Below are positions 17,536 to 27,679 of a DNA stretch of 64,000 nt, piece by piece. The stretch comes from ZC4RG29 sp964521255 (GTDB taxonomy: Bacteria; Bacteroidota; Bacteroidia; Cytophagales; Cyclobacteriaceae): assembly GCA_964521255.1 (NCBI GenBank), contig CAZFRM010000006.1, forward strand, positions 62,001 through 126,000, read 5' to 3'. Position 1 is the first letter of the stretch. Every line of letters begins with the position of its first letter. The position numbers were made by a program, and so were the translations under genes. The notes under the pieces are model-generated. The model ran no database searches and was not told where the DNA came from. It was given only the letters and a program-made list of their open reading frames with translations.

Positions 17536-18069
17536 ATGAATGTCTGTGTCTTCTGTGGTTCGAGCCTGGGAGACAATCCTGTTTACAGTGAAACTGCCGA
17601 GGAATTAGGAATTTGCCTGGCCCAATTCAATTGTACACTTGTATATGGTGGAGGAAGAGTTGGCCTCATGGGTATACTTGCAGACAGTGTACTTAATAAA
17701 AACGGACAGGTAATTGGCGTTATTCCTGATTTCTTATTTAACCAGGAAGTTGGCCATTCAGGTATCACTAAACTTGAAGTGGTTTCTTCTATGCATATTC
17801 GCAAGAAGCGAATGGTCGATTTGTCTGATGTTTTTGTGGCTATGCCGGGCGGATGGGGAACATTAGATGAATTGGCAGAAATATTAACCTGGAATCAATT
17901 GAAGCTAATTGATAAACCCGTCTTTCTTTTAAATTCTGAAGGTTTTTTTGATCCTTTAATAGCTCAGATGGAGAGAATGTCCAATTCCGGATTTTTACAT
18001 CAAAGTAATTTTGAACTTTTAAGGATAGTGAAATCTCCGCGTGAATTGATGGGACGCTTATTCTCCTGA
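17536..18069 (+). CDS. LOG family (TIGR00730) nucleotide 5'-monophosphate phosphoribohydrolase
   Basis: 177-residue Rossmann-like protein. The family signature PGGWGTLDE is present near residues 101-109, together with FCGSSLGDNP at the N terminus, YGGGRVGLMG near 38-47 and MHIRKKRM near 86-93. LOG proteins release the base from nucleoside monophosphates; in plants and some bacteria the substrate is a cytokinin riboside monophosphate, elsewhere the family is a general AMP/purine nucleotide hydrolase. The physiological substrate here is not known. Confidence 0.9.
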   Translation: MNVCVFCGSSLGDNPVYSETAEELGICLAQFNCTLVYGGGRVGLMGILADSVLNKNGQVIGVIPDFLFNQEVGHSGITKLEVVSSMHIRKKRMVDLSDVFVAMPGGWGTLDELAEILTWNQLKLIDKPVFLLNSEGFFDPLIAQMERMSNSGFLHQSNFELLRIVKSPRELMGRLFS

Positions 18070-18123
18070 TCTCTCTCAATTATTAGTTTATAATTTCTAA
18101 CTTGAGGTAGTGCGAAAGTTTTT

Positions 18124-19365
18124 ATGGGAAGAAAATTGCTTTTCATTTTAGTTTCAATTTTTATCGGAGTGACTGTATGTACAGGCCAGTCGCGTCCATT
18201 GGGATTTGTTATTGAAGAGGGAAGGAATAAGGTTGACATCCCTTTTGAATTATACAATAATCTTGTGGTTGTGCCTGTTGTCTTAAACGGTATGCTTCCG
18301 CTAAAATTTGTTGTAGATACGGGAGTTCAAACGGGTATCCTCACCCAAAAAGCTTTTTCCGATATCTTAAATCTTCCATACTCAAGAAAATATACAATAG
18401 CCGCTCCCGGAAGTGAAAAAATTGTAGAAGCGTATGTGACTAACAACGTTACACTCGATCTTCCGGGCATTCATGGTACGGGTCACGCCCTTCTCGTTCT
18501 GGAGGAAGATTATCTTGAACTCAGAAATTATTTAGGTACCGATGTTCATGGCATTCTCGGCTACGAACTATTCAGTCGATTCATAGTTAAAATCAACTAT
18601 GAAAAAAAAATAATGACGGTCTCCTTGCCGGGGAAATTCAGGCCAAAAAGAAAGTATCAAAAAATACCTATTAAGGTTGAAGACACAAAGCCTTATGTGA
18701 TCGCTCAAATTACGCTTGCTTCCGGAGAAAAAATGGATGCAAAGTTTTTAATGGACTCTGGGGCAAGTCATGGACTCTTACTGGACCCTGCTTCTGATTC
18801 GCGCATTAATGTTCCTCCTCATACGGTTAGCAGTCAAATTGGCAGGGGTATTGGCGGGGAGATCACCGGTAAGGTTGGACGAATCAAATCGTTTGGTCTT
18901 GGTCATTATAGCCTTGAAAATCCAATTGTTAATTTCCCGGATCCAAATAGCTACATGGATAGTTTAAGAGCCGGAAGGACGAAACGCAACGGAACAATTG
19001 GCGGAGAGATACTAAGCAGGTTCACTGTAATTTTTAATTTCTCTAAGGAAGTTGTTTACATACGAAAAAATGGATCGTTTAATAAAAAGTTTTATTACAA
19101 CTTAAGCGGACTAACGGTAAAAGCTAAGGGTTCGAACTTAAACACATATGAAATCACCGAGGTACGCAATGCGTCAGCAGCAAAGAATGCGGATGTACAG
19201 GCGGGAGATATCATTATCTCAATTAATGGGATTTCTGCACGTGATCTGAATCTGAATCAGATCAATGGCTATTTCAATTCGAAGCCAGGAAAAAAAATAA
19301 ATTTAGAGCTTAATCGAAATGGGGAGCATCTAAAAAAATTTTTTTTCCTGGAAGATCAAATATAG
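18124..19365 (+). CDS. Retropepsin-like aspartyl protease with PDZ domain
   Basis: 413-residue exported protein (signal peptide to about residue 21, ending CTGQ). Two aspartyl protease half-sites are visible: VVDTGVQTG near 64-72 and LMDSGASHG near 208-216, so a single chain may supply both halves of a pepsin-like active site. Residues about 330-410 form a PDZ domain (NADVQAGDIIISINGIS). This architecture is common in Bacteroidota and suggests a periplasmic protease, with targets unknown. Confidence 0.85.
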   Translation: MGRKLLFILVSIFIGVTVCTGQSRPLGFVIEEGRNKVDIPFELYNNLVVVPVVLNGMLPLKFVVDTGVQTGILTQKAFSDILNLPYSRKYTIAAPGSEKIVEAYVTNNVTLDLPGIHGTGHALLVLEEDYLELRNYLGTDVHGILGYELFSRFIVKINYEKKIMTVSLPGKFRPKRKYQKIPIKVEDTKPYVIAQITLASGEKMDAKFLMDSGASHGLLLDPASDSRINVPPHTVSSQIGRGIGGEITGKVGRIKSFGLGHYSLENPIVNFPDPNSYMDSLRAGRTKRNGTIGGEILSRFTVIFNFSKEVVYIRKNGSFNKKFYYNLSGLTVKAKGSNLNTYEITEVRNASAAKNADVQAGDIIISINGISARDLNLNQINGYFNSKPGKKINLELNRNGEHLKKFFFLEDQI

Positions 19366-19368
19366 AAT

Positions 19369-19836
19369 TTAGACCCCTGTGAGTTGTCTCTTGCGAAGGT
19401 TATAAGCCTTGTATAGAAACAACTGGGTTCTTCTCAATTTCAGGGTATTCTTAAGTGTATTAAACAACGATTCTGTTGAGATATTTTGTTTAAGAAGATA
19501 GTCCAACACCCCGGAACCCTGTGACTCCTGATAGTTTGAATTCTTCAAAACAGTAACAGGAATATCCTTAGTTCTCCGGTTATGACCCAAAGCGGAAATA
19601 GCTTCAGTCAATTCTGATTTCCCGATATTATCATCTATTAAAATGTAATCGGGTTTAAAATCCATGAGCCGCTCGAAGAGGCTCTTTAGATCGAAAGCAA
19701 TCTCGGTAATGATCTTCTTGCCCCTTATATTTTCGATTTTACCCAGAATGGAGCTTAGCTCAATCGGGTTGTTCCCTACTAAAAGCAGATTTACCTTCCC
19801 GCTTTCGTAGTCAATTTTTTGTGTTAAAGTTTCCAT
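19369..19836 (-). CDS. Stand-alone receiver-like (response regulator) protein
   Basis: 155 residues from the ATG at 19836; the longer open frame upstream is ignored because its added residues look like untranslated leader. The fold resembles a CheY receiver: VNLLLVGNNP as first strand, YILIDDNIG with the candidate phospho-Asp near residues 62-64, and a strand-4 segment DIPVTVLKNS. No output domain follows. The phospho-acceptor pocket is only partly canonical, so phosphorylation is uncertain. It is convergent with the aspartyl protease gene. Confidence 0.6.
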   Translation of the reverse strand: METLTQKIDYESGKVNLLLVGNNPIELSSILGKIENIRGKKIITEIAFDLKSLFERLMDFKPDYILIDDNIGKSELTEAISALGHNRRTKDIPVTVLKNSNYQESQGSGVLDYLLKQNISTESLFNTLKNTLKLRRTQLFLYKAYNLRKRQLTGV

Positions 19837-19979
19837 AGCCAGACCAATAGACGTTTTATGTAAGAATAGTGTAAGAAAATAACGTAAAAATACCAAAAAT
19901 TGTTGCCTGTTGCAACGCGTCTTGTTTCGAATTTTTTCAGCAACTTATTTACAGCTCAACAAGATCAATACTTAAGCCA

Positions 19980-21095
19980 GTGTATTTAAAGCAAATTGTA
20001 ATCATTGGAGGAGGTTTAGGAGGTTTGATAACGGCCATTCAACTGGCGCGTGCCAATATTAGTTGCACAGTAATTGAAAAAAATCACTACCCATTTCACC
20101 GCGTTTGTGGAGAATACGTCTCAAATGAGGCTTTGCCCTTTCTTAAATCAATTGAATTATTGCCAAATCTGGAGCTTCCAAAAATCAACAAATTTCAATT
20201 ATCCTCAGTCAATGGTAAGCGTGCCACTATGCAGCTTGACTTAGGAGGATTTGGAATCAGCCGTTATTGTTTTGATGATTTTCTTTATCGAAAAGCCGCG
20301 TCTCTGGGTGTCACGTTTTTGTTGAACACTACCGCAGAAGATATTTTGTTTTCAAATGAAAAATTTTCAATAACTACTAACAAAGGCATTATAGAAGCAG
20401 ATCTGGCAATAGGCGCCTTTGGAAAACGATCGAAGTTAGATCTGAAACTCAATCGACAATTCACAAAAAAGAAATCGCCATATGTCGCGGTAAAATATCA
20501 TATCAAAACCGACTTTCCTGCTGACTCCATTGCCTTGCATAATTTCGAAGGAGGTTATTGCGGAGTAAATAAAGTTGAAAACGGCATAACCAACCTATGT
20601 TATTTGGCTAACCGCAAATACTTTCGAATTCATGGAAATATTGCAGATTTTGAAAATCGTGTTTTATTTCAAAATCCTTTACTTAAGTACATATTCAGCA
20701 ATAGCGATTTTGTTTTCAACAAGCCGTTGACAACAAATGAAATATCATTTGCCGCAAAAACCCCTGTGGAGAAGCATACTCTAATGACAGGTGATGCTGC
20801 CGGCATGATTGCTCCTCTCTGTGGTAATGGAATGGCCATGGCCATTCACAGCGCAAAACTTTTAAGTGATGCTATTATTGAATATCACAAAGGAAAATTC
20901 TCTTCAAGAAATTCTCTGGAGTCTTACTATTGCCATATTTGGAATCAAAAATTTGCCCGTCGAATTCAGCTAGGCAGGTATATGCAGAAACTTTTTGGAA
21001 ATCACTTTATGTCTAGCCTGTCAGTTAACCTGGCGCTTCATTGCAAACCTGTTGCTAAAGCGTTGATAAAGAATTCTCACGGCGAACCTTTTTGA
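19980..21095 (+). CDS. FAD-dependent oxidoreductase (geranylgeranyl reductase / monooxygenase-like)
   Basis: 371-residue flavoprotein. The N terminus has the dinucleotide-binding motif GGGLGGLITAIQLA (about residues 9-22) ending in an acidic residue in VIEKN. A second FAD stretch, TGDAAGMIAPLCGNGM, lies near 268-283. The start is a GTG at 19980. It is similar to oxidoreductases placed beside type III PKS genes, where they oxidise the polyketide product, and to geranylgeranyl reductases. Its place 19 bp from the convergent UbiA gene supports a role in the same lipid or polyketide pathway. Confidence 0.82.
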   Translation: MYLKQIVIIGGGLGGLITAIQLARANISCTVIEKNHYPFHRVCGEYVSNEALPFLKSIELLPNLELPKINKFQLSSVNGKRATMQLDLGGFGISRYCFDDFLYRKAASLGVTFLLNTTAEDILFSNEKFSITTNKGIIEADLAIGAFGKRSKLDLKLNRQFTKKKSPYVAVKYHIKTDFPADSIALHNFEGGYCGVNKVENGITNLCYLANRKYFRIHGNIADFENRVLFQNPLLKYIFSNSDFVFNKPLTTNEISFAAKTPVEKHTLMTGDAAGMIAPLCGNGMAMAIHSAKLLSDAIIEYHKGKFSSRNSLESYYCHIWNQKFARRIQLGRYMQKLFGNHFMSSLSVNLALHCKPVAKALIKNSHGEPF

Positions 21096-21113
21096 AAGGT
21101 TTATCACAAATCG

Positions 21114-22004
21114 CTAAAGAGGTGCATCTAAAATTCTTGTTGAGGAAAGAAACAGATATACGAAGAAAAAATTTAAACAAGTTGCCGATATAAAATTAAG
21201 CCGCATAGTATGTGCGTAGTCTGCTTTGGAAGGATTCCTTAAAATTTGGATAAGCCAAATAAAAAAATAAATCAAAACAGGAAAAAGAAACAACATGAAA
21301 ACTATTCCCCAAAAAGGAGAAAAGAATTTTTCAAAGAATAAAAAGAAACCTATTGTAACAAATACAAAAACTATCGCCGTAAAATAAAAAGTCCCCTTAA
21401 TGCCCAGCATTAAACTAAAAGTAAAGTCGCCTCGTTTTGCATCTTCTTCATGCTGATATACCTGGGTCATCGGATAGTTTGCCAACAGCATTGCAGAAGA
21501 GAGTAAACCTGCAAAAATCACCTTACTGTTTAAGTTCTCGATCAAAAAGTCGTTGATCCCCACATATACCATGATCAAAGTAAAAAAACCTTGAAAAAAC
21601 CCGGCAGCCAGCCAGCCTATGACCGGATATTTTTTTAACCGGATGGCAGGATGGCTGTATGCTTTAGAAACCAGTCCGTAAAGCAACAACATAACAGCAA
21701 ATGTTGTATTTATGATGAACAAACCAAGTGCTATTGCAAGGATGTCTAAAACTAAGGATGTGTAGTAAAGTCCACTGTCAACAGGAGGCGGGTTCTTTAA
21801 ACCACCAATACTTTTTTCATCTTTATCAAAGTAACTGTTGTATCCATTGCTGGCAGGATACAGTAAAAAATGAATGATAAAGAAAACCCAAAACAAACGC
21901 TGTCCATCCAGGTTAGGAGAAATAGAAAGGCTAAACAAAAAGACAGGTAAAAGAAAATACGAAAATGGAATTCTCAAATGAAGCAATGTAGAACGCGAGA
22001 TCAT
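21114..22004 (-). CDS. UbiA-family prenyltransferase
   Basis: 296-residue membrane protein with eight or so hydrophobic helices. The first Asp-rich motif is NGYNSYFDKDE (near residue 60-70) and the second is QHEEDAKRGD (near 188-197), both as in UbiA aromatic prenyltransferases that use Mg-bound polyprenyl diphosphate. The ATG at 22004 is preferred over a TTG six codons upstream. It is on the opposite strand to the type III PKS gene, with 46 bases between the two starts. A polyketide-derived aromatic acceptor is a reasonable guess. Confidence 0.85.
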   Translation of the reverse strand: MISRSTLLHLRIPFSYFLLPVFLFSLSISPNLDGQRLFWVFFIIHFLLYPASNGYNSYFDKDEKSIGGLKNPPPVDSGLYYTSLVLDILAIALGLFIINTTFAVMLLLYGLVSKAYSHPAIRLKKYPVIGWLAAGFFQGFFTLIMVYVGINDFLIENLNSKVIFAGLLSSAMLLANYPMTQVYQHEEDAKRGDFTFSLMLGIKGTFYFTAIVFVFVTIGFFLFFEKFFSPFWGIVFMLFLFPVLIYFFIWLIQILRNPSKADYAHTMRLNFISATCLNFFFVYLFLSSTRILDAPL

Positions 22005-22050
22005 ACATATTATTTGAAACAAGTTATTGAATTTTGATTATAATTATTTG

Positions 22051-23148
22051 ATGAGTTACATAACCGCTATTGGCACAGCTAATCCCATCAACAAAGTTGA
22101 GCAGGGCAAAATAGCCGACTTTATGGTGAAGGCAATGAGGCTGGACTATGCGAATGAACGGCGTTTGCGAACGGTATTTAGATCAAGTGGTATTGCGCAC
22201 CGGTATTCAGTTCTCAAGGATTATGGACTTGACAACAATTATGATTTTTATTCGAACCAAAATGACTTTGAACCTTTTCCATCAACTGAAAAAAGAGCCA
22301 AAGCTTTTTACGAGCATGCTTTATCACTTAGCCTTCAGGCCATCGATAATACACTTGATGCACATGAGACTTCATCAATTACACATCTTATCACGGTTTG
22401 CTGCACAGGAATGTATGCCCCGGGGTTGGATATCGATATTATCAAGGCCTTAAATCTCTCGCCTGATATTCACAGGATATGTATCAATTTCATGGGCTGT
22501 TATGCAGCCATAAATGCGTTGCGAACTGCTGACGAATTTTGTAAAGCAAACACATCCGCAAAGGTGCTTATCGTTTGTACTGAATTATGCAGTCTTCATT
22601 TTCAAAAAGAACTTTCGGATGACAACGTGCTTTCGAACGCATTATTTGGCGATGGCTCAGCAGCAGTATTAATGGAATCTCAAACAGCGAAAGGAAAGGC
22701 ACTGACACCAGTTAAATTCCATATGGATCTGATGCCAGAAGGAGAGAAGGATATGGCATGGTCAATCGGCAATTTTGGATTTGAAATGAAGTTGTCTTCC
22801 TATGTACCACATCTTATTGAAAAAGGAATTACTAAATTAACTTCTTCCCTTCTCTTGGGCCTTGGGAAAAATCTTACTTCAATAAAATACTTTGCCATTC
22901 ATCCCGGGGGTAAGCGAATATTAAAAGTCATTGAAAAGGAGCTTGGAATAACCGAAGCCCAAAATGAATTTGCTTATTACGTTCTACGTAATTTCGGTAA
23001 TATGTCTTCTCCTTCAGTATTATTTGTGCTGAATGAAATATTTAAAAAAATCTCCATAGAAGATCACGATGAGAGTATTCTATGTTTTGCCTTCGGCCCC
23101 GGTCTTACCATTGGAAGTTTGTTACTTAATATAAAAGCAGATGAATGA
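22051..23148 (+). CDS. Type III polyketide synthase
   Basis: 365-residue chalcone synthase-like thiolase-fold enzyme. The catalytic triad is intact: Cys150 in NFMGCYAA, His284 in FAIHPGGKR, and Asn317 in NFGNMSS. The closing motif FGPGLT is near the C terminus. Type III PKS enzymes condense a CoA-bound starter with malonyl-CoA to make pyrones, resorcinols or phloroglucinol-like rings. The ATG at 22051 is chosen because the extra residues before it do not belong to the family. The stop overlaps the methyltransferase start by 4 bases. The starter unit cannot be read from sequence. Confidence 0.92.
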   Translation: MSYITAIGTANPINKVEQGKIADFMVKAMRLDYANERRLRTVFRSSGIAHRYSVLKDYGLDNNYDFYSNQNDFEPFPSTEKRAKAFYEHALSLSLQAIDNTLDAHETSSITHLITVCCTGMYAPGLDIDIIKALNLSPDIHRICINFMGCYAAINALRTADEFCKANTSAKVLIVCTELCSLHFQKELSDDNVLSNALFGDGSAAVLMESQTAKGKALTPVKFHMDLMPEGEKDMAWSIGNFGFEMKLSSYVPHLIEKGITKLTSSLLLGLGKNLTSIKYFAIHPGGKRILKVIEKELGITEAQNEFAYYVLRNFGNMSSPSVLFVLNEIFKKISIEDHDESILCFAFGPGLTIGSLLLNIKADE

Positions 23149-23855
23149 AAGAAATGTTCAATTATCGATCTGCTAAGGATGAGATCATGGATGATCTATC
23201 GATCTCCGGGGAAATCGTAAATAAGACTTTAATTGAACTGGATACTATCAACAAATGGTTGGGAGGAAACAGTATAACCATCAATGGTATTGAAAAACTT
23301 TTAGAAGACAAAAAGATTACCAATGAGATTACAATCGCTGATCTCGGTTGCGGCAGTGGTGAAATGCTGAAACTGATTAATGAATGGGCAAAGACGAAGA
23401 ACTATTTGGTTTCATTGATTGGGTTTGATGCTAATGAAAACATTACAGCGTATGCAAAAGAGCATCTTAAAGCATTAAGCAATGCGAAATTAGTTACAAT
23501 GAATATTTTCTCTGAAGAGTTTAGACTTCAAAAATTTGATGTTGTAGTAGGTACATTATTTTTTCATCATTTTTCATCAGAGCAACTGGTTGATTTCTTT
23601 AAACAACTTAAACATCAGGTTCGTATAGGAATTGTTATTAATGACATTCATCGTCACTGGCTGGCTTATCATTCTATACGGCTTTTAACAAAATTATTTT
23701 CACGATCAACAATGGTTAAGCATGATGCACCTGTTTCGGTTTTAAGGGCCTTCTCCAAAGGGGAGTTAATTGATATTTTTACAAAAGTCGGGATGACCAA
23801 CTTTTCAATTCAATGGCGTTGGGCATTTCGCTGGCAAGTCGTTATAAAGGTTTAG
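23145..23855 (+). CDS. Class I SAM-dependent methyltransferase of the type III PKS locus
   Basis: 236-residue methyltransferase. The SAM-binding motif is IADLGCGSGEML near residues 65-76, with the acidic end of strand 2 in LIGFDANE near 91-98. The ATGA overlap with the PKS gene shows translational coupling, so it very likely methylates the polyketide product or intermediate. The last residues (WRWAFRWQVVIKV) are typical of methyltransferases beside Bacteroidota type III PKS genes. Confidence 0.85.
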   Translation: MKEMFNYRSAKDEIMDDLSISGEIVNKTLIELDTINKWLGGNSITINGIEKLLEDKKITNEITIADLGCGSGEMLKLINEWAKTKNYLVSLIGFDANENITAYAKEHLKALSNAKLVTMNIFSEEFRLQKFDVVVGTLFFHHFSSEQLVDFFKQLKHQVRIGIVINDIHRHWLAYHSIRLLTKLFSRSTMVKHDAPVSVLRAFSKGELIDIFTKVGMTNFSIQWRWAFRWQVVIKV

Positions 23856-23917
23856 AAAGTATTTTAAACTCTGGCACAATTTTTCGTACTTTTCTACGAT
23901 CAATCCAAAATAAGGAT

Positions 23918-24484
23918 ATGCAAAAAATTAAACTATTCTTGTCGCTGTCAGGTATCGTTTTAATAGGTGTACTGGCATCTTGTTCAAATAGCACATTAGG
24001 TAAAAAGGTCAAAGAGCCGTTCAGAGGTTCTGCTTATGAATCTAATAATCGCTTTTTCAGAGGTACAGGAAAAGGTGAGAGTTCGCAGGATAATATCGCA
24101 AGAGGAAAGGCGGATATCGATGCGAAGAGTCAATTAGCGGGTCAGGTAAATACAACCATGAAACAGGTAGCTGATCAATACCTGGGACAAACAGAAAATG
24201 CCAATGCTGCAGATGTTGCCGATAAGTTTCAGAGTCTTGTAAGACAAGTAATGAATACAGATATTGCCGACCTCAGAAAAATTGGCGAGAAAAAATATTT
24301 CAATGAATCAACAAAACAATACACGGTGTTCCTGGCTTACGAGATCAAGAAAAATGCTATGCTGAGATTTATGAAGAAGCAGGCTAAAGTTGATAAAACC
24401 GTTAACGAGCGTCAACGGGAAGTAATTGAGAAAATAATTGATGAGGAACTGGAGAAGTTGGATAAACTGGATAAAGACGAATAG
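23918..24484 (+). CDS. LPP20-like lipoprotein
   Basis: 188-residue lipoprotein. The start at 23918 follows AAGGA and gives a signal peptide ending VLASC with Cys22 as lipid attachment site. The middle has FRGTGKGESSQDNIARGKA, typical of the LPP20 fold in which an N-terminal strand and helix carry a glycine-rich turn. The C-terminal 50 residues form a charged helix. The upstream start of the open frame overlaps the methyltransferase and is not used. A terminator follows. Confidence 0.75.
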   Translation: MQKIKLFLSLSGIVLIGVLASCSNSTLGKKVKEPFRGSAYESNNRFFRGTGKGESSQDNIARGKADIDAKSQLAGQVNTTMKQVADQYLGQTENANAADVADKFQSLVRQVMNTDIADLRKIGEKKYFNESTKQYTVFLAYEIKKNAMLRFMKKQAKVDKTVNERQREVIEKIIDEELEKLDKLDKDE

Positions 24485-24517
24485 GAATAAAATTAAAAAT
24501 TTGTTTACAGGTTGATG

Positions 24518-24553
24518 AAGGCCGAAGGAAGTTAATTTCTTACGGCCTTTTTC
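24518..24553 (+). terminator. Rho-independent terminator after the LPP20-like gene
   Basis: AAGGCCG at 24518-24524 pairs with CGGCCTT at 24543-24549, with partial pairing further in, followed by a T-rich run. It lies 34 bases after the lipoprotein stop and separates it from uvrA. Confidence 0.6.
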
Positions 24554-24690
24554 TTTAATTGCTACCACCGTGGCTTGGCCTAAAGCTTAAAGAAGATGCC
24601 GGTATACTTCTGAAAGTTGATGTCGTTTTGAACGAAGAAATTGAATCTTTCAACCTTGCGCTAACGATATATTCTTAGAAGTGATTTATT

Positions 24691-24722
24691 CTTGTGTTCT
24701 AACTTTTCTCTCTTCACTTTTG
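24691..24722 (+). promoter_or_regulatory. Candidate uvrA promoter
   Basis: CTTG at 24691-24694 is followed after 20 bases by CACTTTTG at 24715-24722, one mismatch from TAnnTTTG. The -7 box ends 19 bases before the uvrA ATG. No SOS-type operator was recognised. Confidence 0.4.
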
Positions 24723-24741
24723 TAGTCTTTCAAAAGAGTTC

Positions 24742-27588
24742 ATGTCTAAGTCTTCTGCACAAAAAATATTTGACAATACAGGATTTGAAGAGATTGAAAT
24801 TGTTGGCGCACGCGAACATAATCTCAAGAACATAAATGTAAGCTTGCCACGAAATAAGCTGGTGGTAATAACCGGTATAAGTGGCAGTGGTAAATCGTCG
24901 CTGGCGTTTGATACCATTTACGCAGAAGGTCAGCGCCGGTACATGGAAAGTTTTTCTGCATACGCACGAAGCTTTATTGGAAATCTCGAACGGCCAGACG
25001 TTGATAAAATAAATGGTCTTAGTCCTGTTATCTCAATTGAACAGAAAACAACATCACGGAATCCACGATCAACCGTTGGAACAGTTACCGAGATATATGA
25101 CTTCATGAGACTTCTTTATGCACGAGCGGGAGAAGCATACTCTTACCTGAGTGGTAAAAAAATGGTGAGGCAATCTGAAGATCAGATCCTCGATACCATA
25201 CTTCAGAATTTTAAAGGAAAGAAATTAATTCTGCTTGCGCCTGTTGTAAAGGGGAGGAAAGGTCATTACCGTGAGCTCTTTGTTCAAATCAGAAAATCAG
25301 GTTATACAAAAGTTCGTGTGGATGGTGAAGTGATGGACATCACATCTAAAATGCAGGTGGATCGCTACAAGATTCACGACATTGAAATTGTAATGGACCG
25401 GATTGTCGCTAATGAAAAAGATCGTCATCGCATTGGACAGTCGATAGGTAAATCGTTAAAGGAAGGGAAGGGTGTGATGATGATTATGGAAGAGAAAGGT
25501 AAGGTTCATCACTTCTCAAAATTTTTAATGGATCCTGAAACAGGATTATCTTATGATGAGCCGGCGCCTAATACTTTTTCTTTCAATTCACCTTACGGCG
25601 CTTGTCCGGTTTGCAATGGCCTTGGCCAGATAGAAGAAATCACTGAAGAATCAGTAATCCCAGATAAAAGTCTGAGCATTAGCCGGGGTGGTATTCTGCC
25701 ATTAGGAGAGTATCGTGACATCTGGATATTCAAAAAGATTGAAGCGATTTTAAAGCGATACAAATGTACCCTCAGTACACCGATTAAAGACATACCAAAA
25801 GATGTATTGAAAGTTCTGCTCTACGGTGATGATGTTCCTGTTGCCGTTTCTTCTGTAAAATATCCCGGCACGGATTGGAACACCAAGTTTGAGGGTATAG
25901 TTAATTTTTTAGAAAAGCAGCGTGATGAAGGTTCGGAAGCAATAAAAAAATGGGTTGAAGATTTTATGATCGTTCGCACCTGCCCGGAATGTGATGGCGC
26001 ACGATTAAAAAAAGAATCGCTGCATTTTAAAATTGACAATAAGAATATTGCCGAATTGGCTTTGCTTGATATCCAAAACTTAAGAGCGTGGTTTGAAGGA
26101 CTGGAGAAAAGGATAAATGAAAAGCAACGCGTAATTGCTTCTGAGGTTTTAAAAGAAATAAGAAAACGAATTGGATTTCTTCTTGATGTAGGGTTGGATT
26201 ATCTCCACCTCAATCGCCCACTAAGAACGTTAAGCGGAGGTGAAGCACAGCGTATCAGGCTTGCTACTCAAATTGGAACTCAGCTTGTAGGTGTATTGTA
26301 TATTTTAGATGAACCGAGTATTGGACTTCATGCCCGCGACAATGTAAAATTAATTAAGGCATTGAAAGACCTGCGCGATCTGGGCAATTCAGTAATTGTT
26401 GTAGAGCACGACAAAGAGATGATGCTTGAATCGGATTTTATCCTGGATGTTGGTCCCGGAGCAGGCAGACATGGAGGTCATATTGTTGCTGAAGGCGATC
26501 CAAAAACATTCCTTAAAAATAAAAGTACAACAGCCAAATACCTTACCGGTGATTTGACAATTCATTACTTGAAAGAGAGACGAAATGGAAGCGGTGAAAA
26601 AATACAACTCCACGGCGCTACAGGCAACAACTTAAAAAATGTTGATCTTAACATACCGCTTAGCACGTTGACATGTATCACGGGAGTTTCAGGCAGCGGT
26701 AAGTCAACGTTGATTCATGAAACACTTTATCCGATTCTCAACAAACATTTTTACAATTCGCGCACAGAACCATTAGCATTCAAAAAGGTTGATGGCCTTC
26801 AACATATTGATAAAGTGATCGAAGTTGATCAATCCCCGATAGGAAGAACACCGCGATCGAATCCTGCTACTTACACGGGAGTGTTCACCGATATTCGCGA
26901 TTTGTTTGCTCAATTGCCGGAAGCAAAAATAAGAGGATATAAGCCTGGAAGATTTTCATTTAATGTTAAAGGTGGAAGATGTGAAACTTGTGAAGGCGCG
27001 GGACTAAGACTGATCGAGATGGAATTTTTACCCGATGTATATGTGCCCTGCGAAACCTGCAAAGGCAAACGCTACAACCGGGAAACACTGGAGGTAAGAT
27101 TTAAAGGTAAATCCATCAGCGATGTGTTAGACATGACTGTTGAAGAGGCTGTTTCTTTCTTTGAAAATCAACCCAAGATTCTTCGAAAGATTCAAACCCT
27201 TAGTGAAGTTGGCCTGGGATATATTTCACTTGGACAACATGCAACAACTTTGTCGGGTGGTGAGGCCCAGCGTGTGAAGCTGGCAACTGAACTTTCGAAG
27301 CGTGACACAGGGAAAACATTTTATATTCTTGATGAACCAACCACCGGCCTTCACTTTCAGGACATTTCACATTTGCTCGATGTATTGCAAAAGTTAGTTA
27401 ATAAGGGGAATACAGTTTTGGTTATTGAACACAACATGGATGTTATTAAATCATCAGACTATATTGTCGACCTTGGGCCTGAGGGAGGAGAAAAGGGAGG
27501 TAGAATTATTGCTATGGGAACACCGGAACAGGTATCAAGGAATCCTGCGAGCTATACCGGAAAATTCCTGAAGGCAGAGCTTGGATAA
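24742..27588 (+). CDS. uvrA: Excinuclease ABC subunit A
   Basis: 948-residue damage-recognition ATPase of nucleotide excision repair. It has two ABC cassettes: Walker [10 protein letters not shown] near residue 47 and GVSGSGKST near 652; signatures TLSGGEAQR appear in each half. Zinc-module Cys pairs are present (ACPVCNG near 290; CETCEG and CETCKG near 750-780). Length is normal. uvrC of the same pathway is in this window too, at 39200-40987, but in a separate operon; uvrB is not seen. Confidence 0.97.
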   Translation: MSKSSAQKIFDNTGFEEIEIVGAREHNLKNINVSLPRNKLVVITGISGSGKSSLAFDTIYAEGQRRYMESFSAYARSFIGNLERPDVDKINGLSPVISIEQKTTSRNPRSTVGTVTEIYDFMRLLYARAGEAYSYLSGKKMVRQSEDQILDTILQNFKGKKLILLAPVVKGRKGHYRELFVQIRKSGYTKVRVDGEVMDITSKMQVDRYKIHDIEIVMDRIVANEKDRHRIGQSIGKSLKEGKGVMMIMEEKGKVHHFSKFLMDPETGLSYDEPAPNTFSFNSPYGACPVCNGLGQIEEITEESVIPDKSLSISRGGILPLGEYRDIWIFKKIEAILKRYKCTLSTPIKDIPKDVLKVLLYGDDVPVAVSSVKYPGTDWNTKFEGIVNFLEKQRDEGSEAIKKWVEDFMIVRTCPECDGARLKKESLHFKIDNKNIAELALLDIQNLRAWFEGLEKRINEKQRVIASEVLKEIRKRIGFLLDVGLDYLHLNRPLRTLSGGEAQRIRLATQIGTQLVGVLYILDEPSIGLHARDNVKLIKALKDLRDLGNSVIVVEHDKEMMLESDFILDVGPGAGRHGGHIVAEGDPKTFLKNKSTTAKYLTGDLTIHYLKERRNGSGEKIQLHGATGNNLKNVDLNIPLSTLTCITGVSGSGKSTLIHETLYPILNKHFYNSRTEPLAFKKVDGLQHIDKVIEVDQSPIGRTPRSNPATYTGVFTDIRDLFAQLPEAKIRGYKPGRFSFNVKGGRCETCEGAGLRLIEMEFLPDVYVPCETCKGKRYNRETLEVRFKGKSISDVLDMTVEEAVSFFENQPKILRKIQTLSEVGLGYISLGQHATTLSGGEAQRVKLATELSKRDTGKTFYILDEPTTGLHFQDISHLLDVLQKLVNKGNTVLVIEHNMDVIKSSDYIVDLGPEGGEKGGRIIAMGTPEQVSRNPASYTGKFLKAELG

Positions 27589-27679
27589 AAAAACGGGTTG
27601 AAGAATTGTCCGAAGGATAAAAAATGAACTTCGGCTTATGCTTTCAGCTTTTTGCTCCACTTCCTAACTTGCACCTGAT

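Noticed and set aside
21085..21101. 7-bp hairpin at the end of the FAD oxidoreductase gene
   Set aside because: Short stem containing the stop codon and no T-run; not enough for a terminator.
24560..24678. Protein-like open stretch between the LPP20-like gene and uvrA (both strands readable for about 40 codons)
   Set aside because: No recognised motif, no ATG or spacing that supports a gene; noted only as a possible gene remnant.
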